DNA of 64,000 bases from Labyrinthula sp. Ha (Eukaryota; Sar; Bigyra; Labyrinthulida; Labyrinthulaceae): the NCBI GenBank assembly GCA_015227615.1, contig JAALGZ010000001.1, positions 372,001 to 436,000 on the forward strand, given 5' to 3'. Position numbers and translations under genes: made by a program. The notes under the pieces were generated by a model, which saw nothing but the letters and a program-made list of their open reading frames with translations, made no database searches and was not told where the DNA came from. This document shows, in pieces, positions 47,174 to 58,967 of the stretch (positions are counted from its first letter, which is position 1; each line of letters starts with the position of its first letter).

Positions 47174-48757
47174 ATGCATTTTTCTATATCATCTTTATCC
47201 TCATATGCAGAGAAAACACCAAGAAGAAAATCTTATAGTGATGAAGCTTTGATAATAGACCTTGGAGGAGAGTTTGTAAGATTTTATTTTGTAAATAACC
47301 AGTTCTCTCTTCCAGAGAGCGTTGCTCTATCTTCTTCAGTACAATTTAAAACCTTCAGGGGAAAACATATGATGCTGCTTCCGCCAATATTATCACGCCA
47401 AAAAATAAAAAAAGGTATATCGAAAAGTTCTCAAGGCTCCCCTCCTTACAAATTTGGATTTGATGCAGTGAAGGAACTTACAAAGTATACATTCCTACGA
47501 TCGCAAAAGGCAGAGAAAGGAGAAATGGAGGACAACAGAGTAAGCTCCTCTGATATTCCACTTATGGTACGTATGCCGCTGAGTTCAGGAACAATGACAG
47601 CTGATTCGTTCCCTAAAACAAAACGGCTTTTTCGTCATGCCTTTGACATCCTTTCAACTCCTCCGTCGAAGTTTCGCCCTGATGATACACCTATTGTGTT
47701 AATTGAACCAACTGGATTAACACGTGACGGAAGAGAGCAATTCGCTGAAATTTTATCTAGTTTTCTTATTCCTGCATTTTATATGATTCCTTCCCCAGTA
47801 GCAAGCTTACGCTCTTTTCGCCCGATGAATAATCTTTCGGGAGTGGTAATAGATTTTGGTGATTCCAAGACATCGGTGTGTGTTGTCTTAGAAGGTGAAG
47901 TGGTACCTGAGACCATGGCTATATCCGGTTTAGCTGGAAATTCTCTAAGTCAGTACATGCAGCGCCTGATTATTCAACGAGGTAGATTTTCCGCTAAGGA
48001 TAGTCGTGCAGTAACCATCCAGAGGGCAAAGAGAATTAAGGAAGAATATGGCGTTCTGGCTGGCTCTTATGAAGAATTCGAAAGTTATAAGGATGAGGTC
48101 AGAGGCTACGGTCAAAACCTTGCTTCACAGGAAACATTTGTGAATGATTATGATTCTGAGTTTGACTTGGGTGATACTATGGAGCAGACAGGGACTATTA
48201 GTATGAATCAAATTAAGAATCTTAGTTGTGACATATCTGAAGAGTTAGGGTTTGATGGAACTACACCTCTGAAAATTGATTTTGAAAGGTTTGAGGTATG
48301 CGAGCCTTTGTTTACCCCGAAGTTGATGGGTTACGATGAGAGTGATGGTATCCTGGGTCTTTTTAAACAAAGTTTTGAAGCTTTTCAGCAAGTCAAAGAA
48401 GCGCACCCTAATATTCCAAAGTTTCAGGGTCTTGTTTCAAAATTTATTTTTCGTGATGTTTTTGTTGTGGGTGGTGGAAGTAATGTTACAGGTCTAGAAG
48501 CAAGGCTAAGAAAAATGATAATTTCCGAGCTCTTGTCACATGAAAGAAACTCACCTGAGTTTAGTGGGGATTCGAGTGATCAAATCCTTAGGCGCCTGGA
48601 AGAAAACGTGAAGATAAGTTTGCATGCTCATTCGCAGGAAAGATCATATGCGACCATAATAGGCACTAAGTTTCGAATAGAAGAGAGTGAAAACTCTGAA
48701 TGGGTTTCTGACGTTGAATTTGAACAGAATCCTCAAACAGTGCTTCATCGATTTTAG
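47174..48757 (+). CDS. Divergent actin-related protein
   Basis: A 527-residue member of the actin superfamily. Actin-fold landmarks in order: ALIIDLGGEFVRF (25-37, strand 1/phosphate-1 region, the usual GSG loop altered), GVVIDFGDSKTS (223-234, phosphate-2 region with DxGD kept), ISGLAGNSLSQYM (connecting region), AKRIKEEYGVLAGSYEEFE, RFEVCEPLFTPKLMG (372-386), VVGGGSNVTGLEARL (431-445, adenosine loop) and the C-terminus WVSDVEFEQNPQTVLHRF, which ends like actin. It is about 150 residues longer than actin, with inserts near 50-165 and 305-365. Nuclear Arps in chromatin remodelling complexes (Arp4/5/8) and dynactin Arp10 are candidates; I cannot choose. The start is the first ATG in this frame. 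An upstream ATG at 47,052 could be joined in frame by a 41-nt GT-AG intron (about 47,118-47,158), an untested alternative. Confidence 0.82.
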   Translation: MHFSISSLSSYAEKTPRRKSYSDEALIIDLGGEFVRFYFVNNQFSLPESVALSSSVQFKTFRGKHMMLLPPILSRQKIKKGISKSSQGSPPYKFGFDAVKELTKYTFLRSQKAEKGEMEDNRVSSSDIPLMVRMPLSSGTMTADSFPKTKRLFRHAFDILSTPPSKFRPDDTPIVLIEPTGLTRDGREQFAEILSSFLIPAFYMIPSPVASLRSFRPMNNLSGVVIDFGDSKTSVCVVLEGEVVPETMAISGLAGNSLSQYMQRLIIQRGRFSAKDSRAVTIQRAKRIKEEYGVLAGSYEEFESYKDEVRGYGQNLASQETFVNDYDSEFDLGDTMEQTGTISMNQIKNLSCDISEELGFDGTTPLKIDFERFEVCEPLFTPKLMGYDESDGILGLFKQSFEAFQQVKEAHPNIPKFQGLVSKFIFRDVFVVGGGSNVTGLEARLRKMIISELLSHERNSPEFSGDSSDQILRRLEENVKISLHAHSQERSYATIIGTKFRIEESENSEWVSDVEFEQNPQTVLHRF

Positions 48758-51700
48758 AGTTGTTGCCCTGTACTCAGGCCTCATTTAGGGTTTAGACTGT
48801 GGTGTAACATCCATTTAAGAAATCTTGACTCATGTCTCCTGCATTCACTCCAGAATAAGCGTCCTTAACTTTTGTATTATAATGAAGGTTTCTACAACGT
48901 TGATACTACATTTTGCTATCACACTTTTGTAAAAGAACCTAGTTTCAAGTTGCATTGAATCTTACTAAAAGTAGTAAATTTATCTTCAGGCTCTAGAATG
49001 CAACCGGAACAGTCTCCCATGCTTAGAATTCAGATGAACCGAAGCCCTTACGCTTAGGATGTTTGTCCCCAATCCTTTAAGAAATGCTTGAATCTTCTAA
49101 GCTGCTTTTCTTCACACTCACACTGCTGCAAGCTACTCAATTAAAAATTCTACTTTTCTCAAAACAATCCATAGTGAAATTGTAAAACAGATGAATGTAC
49201 AATTTAAATATTTAAGAATATGTCGTTCACTCCCTCTCAGCCAAAAGCCATTATATGCCGATATAAACTGGTGATTAGAAAAGAGCCAAAGTCTAACCAA
49301 CCAGCCTCTCTCGGGATATCTCTCCGTAACAGATAATGCTAAAATTACCTGATGCACTTCCTCAATGCCTGCTGCTATCTGTCCGCGCATTTAAAAGAGT
49401 CAATTATGCCAGCAAACCTAACCTTCTACAAACCCAGTGTAAACTACAGTTTCTCTACCTAGTGAGAGTTTTAGTTGAGTTGTAACTATCAATATCAATA
49501 CAATTAATACCTATATTGTGCTTTCTTGCCTTTTAGTGTTCTCATTAGTCGAATGCCCGAACTATCTAATTTCGTTGGCTCAAAGTCTTGCTTTCCCAAG
49601 ATCATGACCAATGTCCTTAATTGCCCTACATGCAAACCACAGAAAAAACCATATGGCAAAAGACTGAGGTTATCTTACGCTGAGACCGAGGGAATCCAAA
49701 CAGATGCGATAGAATATGAACCAAGGTTTTGACAGGTCCAATGGGATTTATGAAGATGTTCAAAGCAAGTTTCCGTGCGGTTTTTGCTCATTTCTAGTTG
49801 AAGGTACTGAATTAAGATTTCTCGGTTTTATTGCAGTAACCTGTTCCATGTGAGATTAATTCAGTTTTCAGAGTGTTCGTGGGTAGCCGCTGTACTTTGG
49901 GGTAGTCCATTTGAATTGCATTATGTTAGTTCCAATATTTTATTTTGGTCCACAATGCAGTTTTGTGGATTTGGCGACTTGAGTTAGGATAGAGTTAAGG
50001 AAGGGTGGCAATCTATAAAGTACCTAATACTCGGCATAAGACCGTTTCATGACGAGCTATGCACCAGGATTGCTATATTCTATAGGTGCAGTTTCCATGT
50101 TCCAGATATTTTAGATCATTCATTTGCTCCAGTTAGTCTACACAGTATCTACTCGTAGGCGAGTGCATATACAATGGCTAGTGCTATTTTTCGGTTATTT
50201 GTTGCTTATTCCAGATAGTCTGGATATGTTGGATCTCTTAAATCCAATACCCGATGAGCTCTGGCTTCTTTGAGGACGTATTGATTGAGAAGATCTGGAA
50301 TTTGGCGGACATGGTTGGATGGCAAACGTTCCATATCTATTGCTTCTTCTAGTGCCTCAGGTTTTTCTCATACCTTGCTTGAGAAAAATACTTCGGATTT
50401 CTTACTTCTAGGTGGCTGTCAAGTGCTGGTCTCCCAAAAGTATTTACTTGTGTGTCAGTGGCTGTTCCAAGTTGACCGTCATATTTGGATCTTTCTTCCA
50501 ACAACATTTGTTGCATATACAGGTGCCCATATTAAAACCTATATTAATGGATTGGTACTTTGTTTAAAATGGATTGTATTCTTCATGTTAAGAGGTTCAT
50601 CTTGTTTTCAGGTCATTCCTTAGGGGCTAATTGTTAAAGTTATATGTTCCAAGGACAAAAACTATGGTGTTGTACTACCTCTATTCTTACTCTTCTGTTC
50701 AACGTGCTACAAGTGAAGATATCTCCGTATCTAGTAGGTAGTTAGTTCTTAAGGGAGTTAATTGGGCTCAATAGCCCAACGCTTCAACGGAGTCTAACTA
50801 CCATTAAGAGCTACGTACTATCCTATTAAGATTTTATGTTCTTTTAGTTATTGTGCCTTCTATTATATTCCATGTTTTCATCAGCTTCTGATTGGCTCGT
50901 CTACAGGTTTTTATGAAGCTGCTTGCTCAAACTATGTGTGTAGGTCCAACTCAACGATTTCCAAAAATGTAGCCCGAGATGTTATAATCCACTTTGAAAT
51001 CAAGAAAAGGCAAGATTCCACAAAAAGATGAAAGATTTACACGTGTGTTCATTTCAAGCGATTAAGATGTTCTTGAGGTCAAGTTACTGATCTTATCTGC
51101 TCCGATATACTTCCTGTCCATGTTGTGCGCAGAATTTATATCATGTTGAATGATTTGGATCTTTTGCTGGATGTTCTTCTTCTTTTATATATCAAGGTTC
51201 TTCATCCAAGTGCTATTGAGAGGTGTTTGAAGCCTTTTTGTGGTTTGTCTGTTTTATGGAAACTATATATTCTGTTGAAATGCGAGGTTTCTTGTTGCTT
51301 TTAGGTGAATTTAATACTTTTTGTGGGATTTTGTTAATTTTATTTTGGTAGCTGGGAGGGGGGAGGCTTCCTTTCTCATTTTCCATCTAATCTATCTAGC
51401 AACTCTCGCTTCATAATTGTCCAAACTGACCAAATTATGTTCAAGATCTATACTTGCAGAGTTAAATTTGACTCGCACGAACGTCATCTCTTTCACCACA
51501 TAAAAAACTTCACTAAGTAGAACCACTGGCTCGTAAGCCAGTTGTAATATCTCTTAGAATATATTCTTGGAGTTTTTAACAACTAAATTTTGAGATCTTC
51601 TAGGGTCAAAATATTAAATGGAGAAACTGTTTTAAGGTGCGCCTTTGAGTAATTCTGTCGATAGGAATATGATTCACATTTCTTGGTAAATTAGTTGATC

Positions 51701-51854
51701 ATGATTGTGTTGGTAGTCTTATCCGACATTTGGTCTATTAGAGAATATCATTCATTAGTTAACTAGATCTTTGTATTCCCTAAATTTGTTATTAAGCCAG
51801 GAAAATATAGCAACTTCTATAGGTACTCGATGAAGGGGTTGATTTAGATCTTAC
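48758..51854. other. Intergenic region, probable 3' flank of a decayed LINE
   Basis: I find no supported gene. The frames (up to 112 codons near 50.3 kb) lack recognisable domains. From about 49.5 kb the plus strand becomes T-rich, as expected if a decayed minus-strand retrotransposon continues from the reverse transcriptase remnant at 51.9-52.6 kb. I could not fix a 3' end or poly(A) tail. Confidence 0.45.
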
Positions 51855-52590
51855 TTTCACCAGGGACTACAAGATGCTCTGCATAGACCAGAAAGTTAAG
51901 GACGCGCAGTACCAATTCTATTTTTAGCAAGATACATTTATCTATTCTTCTGATTCTAAAATATATAACCAAGACAAAAATAGTAGAAGAAAGTTTTATT
52001 GAACTAGACATCTTTTCACGTGTAATTTTCTTAACCTATGATTTTGTTATGCTGCTTTTACAGTGACGTTCCTGTAAAGTAGACAAGACATCTTCCTTAG
52101 CTTGCTGGGCATACTATGGTCTTTTAAAGATAACCGAATAAAGTCATAATTGAAAGAGTCAAATGATTCATGGAAGTCAACAAAAGGAATTTATGGTTTC
52201 ATTGTTTCTACTATTTTTTTCGCAATACTCTCTATAGTCACCTTTTCTTATTTATCGAGTACACCAGCTTGAATCCTACTTGGACTGGAAAAAATCTATT
52301 TGTAATTCGATTCAAGGTGTTGTAATTTTTTTTGGTACCGAACTTATATATCACTTTCATGATGCCTATGATTCTGAACGACGCTGGTGAATTCCTTTTT
52401 TAGTTGTTGTTTCTGTTGATGGGTGATTCTCTTAGCTCAAAGTGCTTCTAAGCAAGTATTTGGTATTCATGGTTTGTGAAATTAATTAAATTTTCATATA
52501 AGGGCTATATGGATCAACAGTAATGTTCCTTATGCTTCATTATTGATACAACCAATTCTAGCTGCTCTGTTATTTTACAATTTCTTGTTC
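51855..52590 (-). mobile_element. Decayed LINE (non-LTR retrotransposon) reverse transcriptase
   Basis: Minus-strand translation shows ordered non-LTR reverse transcriptase motifs in interrupted frames. About 52,586-52,527 reads NNRAARIGCINNEA, like the NNKAAGxDGIxNE motif. An uninterrupted 47-codon stretch at about 52,190-52,050 contains PFVDFHESFDSFN (family pattern FIDFxKAFDSV) and SMPSKLRKMSCLLYRN (GIPxKLIxLIxxLY). Around 51,891-51,859, FLVYAEHLVVPGES corresponds to LLYADDxVLLAES with the catalytic YADD altered to YAEH. Several stops and frame changes separate the pieces, so it is dead and old. The motif style resembles RTE- or jockey-like clades, but I cannot assign one. Similarity may extend to about 53.3 kb, where an endonuclease-like trace is possible. 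Confidence 0.8.
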
Positions 52591-55500
52591 GTGATAGTTT
52601 GCCATACAGAAGGTGTGACTAGTTCTGTATGTTCTTCTAAAGTTGATTCACATATCGGCGTACATTAATACACCTTCTCTTCCTGACTTGGATTTAATTC
52701 AGGAACCGATGTTAGTTGATAACATGCTTTAAAATCGCTAAGAATTTTTAACTAATGTTGGGTATTTACTTAACCCATCCGTTTATTCTTAGAGATTATG
52801 ATATATATCTTGGTCGTTGGTCTTATCAGATTTATTGGTGTCTCTTTTTTCATTGCATTATATTCGATAATAATAACAGTTGTACTCTGTTAGTGGCCCC
52901 CACCTACCAGTTTCTCTTGTAGATTTTATTTTCTCTTTTCACAACCTGAACAAACATTATTCTGTTTTGTGGCTGGAATATTACAAGCAACATTCCCTTC
53001 GTGATTTCCCTCCTTTTGAATGAAGGTTCTTCTGTAGACCATGGTATTGATCCGTTCATGTACCACTTTCTTTACCGATTACTGGCCGATTTGGATTAAA
53101 GGCTTGTACTCTTATTCGCCTTCTATTAATCCTATCAGTTTGGTGTTCCTCTTTGATAATTTTGATAATCCAGTGGATTGTCAGAGAGGAACTTCATGTG
53201 ACCAGATTGTGGTTTCTTCTTTTGCTTTCCAAAAAACTCCAATAGAATTATTTACTCCTGACGATCATAATTACACAATCATGGATCTTTTCCGACCAGA
53301 TCCATCTATTTGAACCCATCCTATATATATCCAAGCAACAATTTTATATTTTTTGAAGATTACAAGCCGTGTTTCTGGTATTTTTTATTGTTGTACTTTG
53401 AATATAGGGTTATATGGTTTTGCTTATTTCTTTCTATGATAAATCTTTGGTTATCTATAGAGTAGCCCTTAAACTTTAACCTATCTTTTAATATCTTTGC
53501 ATAGCCGGTGTTTCTGTACGAAGATTTTAACTTAATTTCACTTGTCAGCACCATTCTACTCACTTTTCAGTTGAGATCTACTTCTAAAGGTAGTACTCTC
53601 CTCGCACCTGTGTCCCTCACTTAAACGTTTAGTTCCTATAAAATCGGTTTATATTATACTTTGCGTATTCCATAATGTTGAGTGTAGCAGTTAAGTAAAA
53701 CAAAGTTTTTACCCGTTCTATTGAGCACTATTTTCAGTATTCTCTCGCTACAAATTTGAAGCTGAAAGACATGATAGCCAAGTTATCTGTTCAATTATGT
53801 CATATACCTATTACCAAGGCAGACAGTTTTAAGAAATAAAGTTCGCTTAGCCACTTCCGATATTTATCACTTTTGAGGTCTTGCAGACATTAGCCTTTAG
53901 TTCATGCGGTATAAAACTGGAAGTACCCTGGTTATGTCTATTAAAGCATTAAGTATCACCAGAATAAGACCACCTACGTGCTGTGAAACTACAAGTGATC
54001 TATGTTTAATTTTTCTCGATATTCTAAACGCTTAAAGCAGGTTCAAGTCTAGTAACCCGGTGCAGCAAAAATTATTCAACTGCCTTTCTTTCCTCGATAT
54101 TTTTTTGTTATTTGAACACAAAAAAGTTATGGCGTGGATTTCCAGAGTAGATACCCCTCGACAAAATCAACTGTAGATTCTACAAATACTTTTTGCACTG
54201 AACTAAAGGATCACAATATTCTTCCTCTCAACGAATTGGTATAAAAACAATATTTGGTCGCGGAGTATCCCCTACTTAATAGTCTGTGAAATCTAATACC
54301 ATTACTGTATAATCATCTAGGTGGCCACATGAAATATGATATTTATACGTTGAGATCATAGGTATATAGCTAGCGTACTGATACTTTCTTAACGGAAGTT
54401 TCCATATAGAACATATTTTGGGTAATTTATTTTTGAAAACTAGTGACATCCGCAGCAAAAGCCTTAAACTCGTTAAGGTTAGATGTACATATTATAGCGC
54501 TACAAAACAATAGAAACGGAACAAAGAGCACATTTGACAAAAAGCATAAGATGTAGGAGATAGTATTATGCCCATAGCTATCAACAACAATTCCCAATTG
54601 ACCGTTAGATCTGCCAATGGAGTCACAATATGAAAATCAAATACTAATCACTAAGCTATAGGATTAAAGGTTTTTTAACTTGCTCATCTAAGGAGCCAAT
54701 ATGCCCTATGAAGAATATGTTTACTGAGACTGGGACTGAAGCCTCTAGTTTCTTAATCAAAAATTATGTATTTTCTGTGAAGAAACTTTCAACTCTAAAG
54801 TAGAGAGATAGCTTGTCTGAAATATAATCTTTAAGCTTGTATTGATTTCCTCAGCCAGTAAGTTACTCATGAATAGTGTATAAATAAATCCAACGCTTGG
54901 TTCCCTTTTAGACAGGTGAATTCGTCATTAACCATAAATTGAATGAATTAACAACTCTGCTTAGAATCTATATCATTACCTGCAATTCTTCATAGTCCGA
55001 GAGTAAGTACCAGACAGTACCAGAAAAAAAAAGTTTAACGGTATTCAACAAGTAATTGAGTAACCATATTTCAGTAAAACCTTAAGAAATGAGTAACATA
55101 ATATAAAGATACAGATAGACCACCTTTGAAAAAACTTAATATGGACTTAATGGTCCCATATTGCTTAAGAGCAAGTATGGTTATCAAACAAGGTGACTTC
55201 AAGGTGTAGATATAGAAACAAAAATCTGAATCATGTCAGATTTGTATAAATTAACTTGACTGAACTCGGTGTACTGGTTAACCATCACATATTGTATGAA
55301 TCTACTCGTTTGTCCATCAACAAGCTCAAGTTTCAACGTCGTAATAATACACTCGTACTTTTGCTTCCTATTTTTTATTGAAGATTACATTTCTTGCTGT
55401 GGTAAACTCTTATTAAGTTCTGAAATCATGACTAAGCTAGAGTGTTCTATTTACCACGCGCGGTGAACCGATGAATATTAAAATTACTTCTTAGAGTTTT

Positions 55501-56725
55501 TTGGGGTTTCACTTTTAATTATACAACAATATCTTAGCTTAAGCCGTTATACAAACCACTTTATTATCTATCTAGTAGCATAAGAATTATTAAGTTTTAC
55601 TTCCAATGTAAATGTATTGTAGGTAGAAAGGACATACGCTTAAGGAAATAGAGAGAACTAAAATAAGGTTACACTGAGTGTTTTCTTCATGAGCTAAAAA
55701 CTTCGTCACCTTCAACTTTTCCTAAATCGTACGCTTAATATGAATTTGCTAGTTACGGTATATGGCAGCTACACACTGCTAATCAGGCTTATTAACTTCA
55801 GATACTCCATAGTTCAGTTTACCGAAAATTCTAAAAGTTAGTGTCCATAGCTAGAAATTTGTGTTATGTCAAATCTAGACACACCTTTGATACAATAAAT
55901 AGCTGGTAGCTGTTAGACCGTATGAATAATTAACTAATTTGAGAGTACCATAACTTTAATGAATGAATGAGGGATGAAAACAATTTGCTTATTTATACTA
56001 TAGATGAAAGCCATCGCAAATACTATTTGGAAAATGTGTAGAACTATATTTCTTGACACTAAAAACATTCCCCTATCTAATTTACTAGCAATGCCTCCTA
56101 GAATTCTCGCAAGCCTCCTACTCATAAGATAGAAAAGATTAACTTCAATACCAAATATGGAGTCATAATCTTCCTTACTTTTCCCATGGATCTTGTTATA
56201 TAACCTAATTACTTTTGCGAAGGTATGGTAATGTGACATCTTTGCTTTTAAATGCTTCGTAGTTCCACAAGAGCGAACCAATAACCATGGTGGTGAAAGC
56301 ATGGTATAGGGGCAAGAAAAACTCTAAGACAAGAACAAAAAAAAATATCAAAAAGGAAATATAATTAGCCTTTTGAACTTTAACACTTTGGCACAGAAAA
56401 TAGTTTTTTACCCTTCTGAGACCCAATCTAGTCTGCTTTGAATCATACTCTGCAGATATCTCCTCTACAATGGGCGATTACTAAACGCATGTGGTCTGAT
56501 AGAAAACACAGTGGTGTATCACCACAGTCGAAATGTACTATTATAATTGTCTAACTGGAAAGATGAACGTATGAAATCAAATATCCACTACAAATATAGA
56601 ATAAAATGGCCTTGCAGCACTTTAATAAAGAGAAATTATTTATTGAATTCAATAACTCCCAAAATCCACCCTGTTTTTGTACTACGAAACCAACATGTAA
56701 TCTAACTTAACAGAAGAAACTAAAC
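52591..56725. other. Intergenic region, possible 5' flank of the LINE
   Basis: No gene is supported. From 52.6 to about 53.4 kb the sequence continues the LINE-like composition. The minus strand near 53.3 kb has a weak trace (WVQIDGSGRKRS) that could be the end of a LINE endonuclease. A possible tRNA-like box B (AGGTTCAAGTCTAG) occurs near 54,040. Frames at 53.0 and 55.9 kb (90 and 122 codons) show no domain I know. Confidence 0.45.
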
Positions 56726-57604
56726 ATGAATATGACTTCATACCACTCCTCAAAATCAACGAGAAACCCAAAGTTCAACCGGCAAAGTAGCAAGGCATCG
56801 ATTCAATCCAGTTATTTTCATACTTTTGTGAATAAAGTTAATCATCCACAAACCTCTTCTCGAGGAAATGTGCAGCAACAGCAACCCTTATATGCGGCGT
56901 CAGTGACATCCTTCCAACCCTCAACAATATACACCAAAACTAAGCCTCAACCCCAATATATATATTCCTTGTCAATCAAAATAAAATATGTTGTTCTCTT
57001 GACTCTACTTATTTTATTTGCTGCTGGTGTCGCAATCATATTTCCTCGTGAACCTAATTTCACTCAAGATACATCAAATATTGAATTTAAATCCTTTGAC
57101 CTTAAAGGAATCGAATTAACTTTACCACTAATTTTTGAAAATGTTAATTTTCTACCCCTGGAGATTCTAGAAATTGATAGTATAGCAACATTTAAAGAGT
57201 TTGCCATTAAGATAAATCTTGATGAACCAGTGAAACTTCCTGCACGAGCGAATGCAACAGGGACAGCAAGATTAAAAGCAAACTTTGAAGATGCGAATGT
57301 ATTTGGAAGTATAATTGACTTCCTTGGACTTTGTATATTTGGATCTGATCCCTTGGAGGGGGTTGTCACAGCTGACGCTGTAGGTAGATACCTTGGACTT
57401 GAGGCTGCGCAAACTGCTGATCCAGAAATTATTTTGCTGGAGTGTCCAATTGGTCGTTTTCAATCGCATGTGGAAGGTGTGAAGACTTTGAGTGAAGGGC
57501 TTGATCTGATGGAGGTATATGTAGAGAGCACGACGGATAACACAGAACTCAAAGCTAATGCTTCAAAGATATTTCGTATGGCGAAAACCTACGCTGGCTT
57601 TTAA
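56726..57604 (+). CDS. Single-pass membrane protein with possible LEA2-like outer domain
   Basis: A 292-residue protein. The N-terminal 85 residues are polar, Ser/Gln/Asn-rich and probably cytosolic and disordered. One hydrophobic helix (about 88-106, YVVLLTLLILFAAGVAIIF) is followed by PREPNFT and a luminal or extracellular domain. That domain (about 115-290) has alternating beta-strands with LTLPLIFENVNFLPLEILEID and FAIKINLDEPVKLPARANATGTA, resembling the LEA_2/WHy fold of NDR1/HIN1-like and TMEM106-type proteins: N-cytosolic tail, one helix, then a beta-sandwich. Two or three NxT/S sites lie on the outer side. LEA_2 membrane proteins act in lipid contact or stress responses, but no function is established here. 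The domain call is moderate; topology is well supported. The start is the first ATG. It lies 312 bp before the reductase-like gene, same strand. Confidence 0.65.
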   Translation: MNMTSYHSSKSTRNPKFNRQSSKASIQSSYFHTFVNKVNHPQTSSRGNVQQQQPLYAASVTSFQPSTIYTKTKPQPQYIYSLSIKIKYVVLLTLLILFAAGVAIIFPREPNFTQDTSNIEFKSFDLKGIELTLPLIFENVNFLPLEILEIDSIATFKEFAIKINLDEPVKLPARANATGTARLKANFEDANVFGSIIDFLGLCIFGSDPLEGVVTADAVGRYLGLEAAQTADPEIILLECPIGRFQSHVEGVKTLSEGLDLMEVYVESTTDNTELKANASKIFRMAKTYAGF

Positions 57605-57916
57605 GATAAGTGTATATTTAATCTATCAAGGGTGAAGAATAGTTCCTTTAGTCTCGTCTTCCAGTTCAACACAATTCGATATATCATACTCTTTCGTATA
57701 CGAACTACACAAATATCGGATGATCGGCTCAAGTACTTATCACAATATGCAATTAATTGATTTAAGTACTTTATGACCATACAGTAGAAGCTATGAGATA
57801 TCGTGATATAGTTAGCTTATCCACATTCGCCATCATATTCGTATATAGTGAAACTGCGCCTATAATGCCATCCGGGCTATTTTTGAATCTAGCCGTTTAA
57901 ATAGAAAAGAATACAA
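57605..57916. other. Short intergenic spacer
   Basis: 312 bp between two plus-strand genes. It should contain the poly(A) signal of the first and the promoter of the second; I recognise no specific motif. Confidence 0.5.
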
Positions 57917-58669
57917 ATGAAAATCTTAATCGTTGGAGCTACTGGAGGAATTGGCTCAAATGTTGTAAAGCAGGCTGTAGAGAACGATATTGCTACTAAA
58001 GTCGTTTGCAGGAGTGAGAAGTCCTTTGATTCGTTGCAGAAGAAGTTGAACGAAACAAAAACTAGCAACGTTGAAAGTGTAGTTGGGAATGTATATAATA
58101 TGAAGAACGAAGAAGTTGATAACTTGCTGGAAGGTGTTGATGTCATAGTTTCAGGCCTTGGTCATACCCCATCATTCAAAGGTATTTGCCTGCCACCATA
58201 CAACCTCGTTACGAAATCTGTGCAGAAACTCTGCGAAGCAGCAGTCCGAAGAAAACAAAAAGTGAAGTTCATATGCACAGGAACAGTTGGCATTGACGAT
58301 CTGACTCCAACCGCGCTTGACAAAGGAAAGCGATCTCTAGGTGAGAAGTTTGTCTTAGGGATGTTATATTATCTTATTTCGCCGCACAGAGATAACTATA
58401 ACTGTGGGAAATACTTTGGAAGAAAACTGGGTTCCGACAATGAGTATGTTTCTTGGTGTTGGGTGCGCCCAGATGGGTTAATTAATCAAGATGGAAAGGT
58501 TACCGAGTATGAAGTATTTCCAGAGCTGCAAACTAGTCTTTTTACTCCACTTGTAACAAGTAGAGAAAATGTAGCAAATTTCATGCTCAAATTAGCCGAA
58601 GACGAAGAAAAATGGACAAAGTGGAAGAATAGTTTTCCAGTTATTTTGAATAAAGAGCAAAAGAAATAA
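57917..58669 (+). CDS. NAD(P)-binding Rossmann protein (NmrA/atypical SDR)
   Basis: A 250-residue soluble oxidoreductase-type protein. The N-terminus MKILIVGATGGIGSN carries the GxxGxxG dinucleotide-binding loop (residues 7-13) of atypical short-chain dehydrogenases. Arg at the end of strand 2 (VVCRSEKS) suggests NADP preference. VESVVGNVYN, VDVIVSGLGHTPSF and VKFICTGTVG follow the strand order of NmrA-like and biliverdin-reductase-B-like proteins, and SWCWVRPDGLINQ is the usual RPxxL region. The classical SDR YxxxK pair is not in its standard place, as expected for this subgroup. The substrate cannot be read from sequence; a flavin, quinone or tetrapyrrole reductase, or a redox sensor, is possible. 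There is no targeting peptide. The start is the first ATG. Confidence 0.85.
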   Translation: MKILIVGATGGIGSNVVKQAVENDIATKVVCRSEKSFDSLQKKLNETKTSNVESVVGNVYNMKNEEVDNLLEGVDVIVSGLGHTPSFKGICLPPYNLVTKSVQKLCEAAVRRKQKVKFICTGTVGIDDLTPTALDKGKRSLGEKFVLGMLYYLISPHRDNYNCGKYFGRKLGSDNEYVSWCWVRPDGLINQDGKVTEYEVFPELQTSLFTPLVTSRENVANFMLKLAEDEEKWTKWKNSFPVILNKEQKK

Positions 58670-58967
58670 GTTTCATACAAAACTGGATTTAATCTATTTA
58701 AGAGCTTTACTCTTTAACCAGGTTGAAACAACACAACAGAATGTCGCCAGCTGTGCTTTACCTAAGAACAGTAAACGACTCTACCTAAATGGCGCCGTTT
58801 ACGATTCTTGGATCTCAGGGTGTAACTTCAAGTATCTTCTCTTGCAATTTTCTCGCAGTAGATTCATTCTTGCGTCTTTGACTGCTAGCTTTGAAGATGT
58901 CTCTTTTTTCTTCTTTAGTTTCTAAGACACGTAAAAGAAAAAAAAGTAATTTACTGATTTAAATTTT

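Noticed and set aside
47052-47252. 66-codon frame upstream of and overlapping the actin-related gene
   Set aside because: Different frame and no domain. At most a leader ORF or a first exon joined by a 41-nt intron; not enough to call.
49526-49732. Plus-strand frame with CPTCKPQKKPYGKR, suggestive of a zinc-knuckle or integrase-like motif
   Set aside because: Too short and isolated; no neighbouring motif of any such family was found.
50285-50623. 112-codon plus-strand frame
   Set aside because: Sits in T-rich DNA flanking a minus-strand LINE fossil; no domain in the plus-strand translation.
55934-56302. 122-codon minus-strand frame
   Set aside because: No recognised domain; partly hydrophobic, as AT-rich chance frames often are. 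It remains the longest unexplained frame outside a gene.
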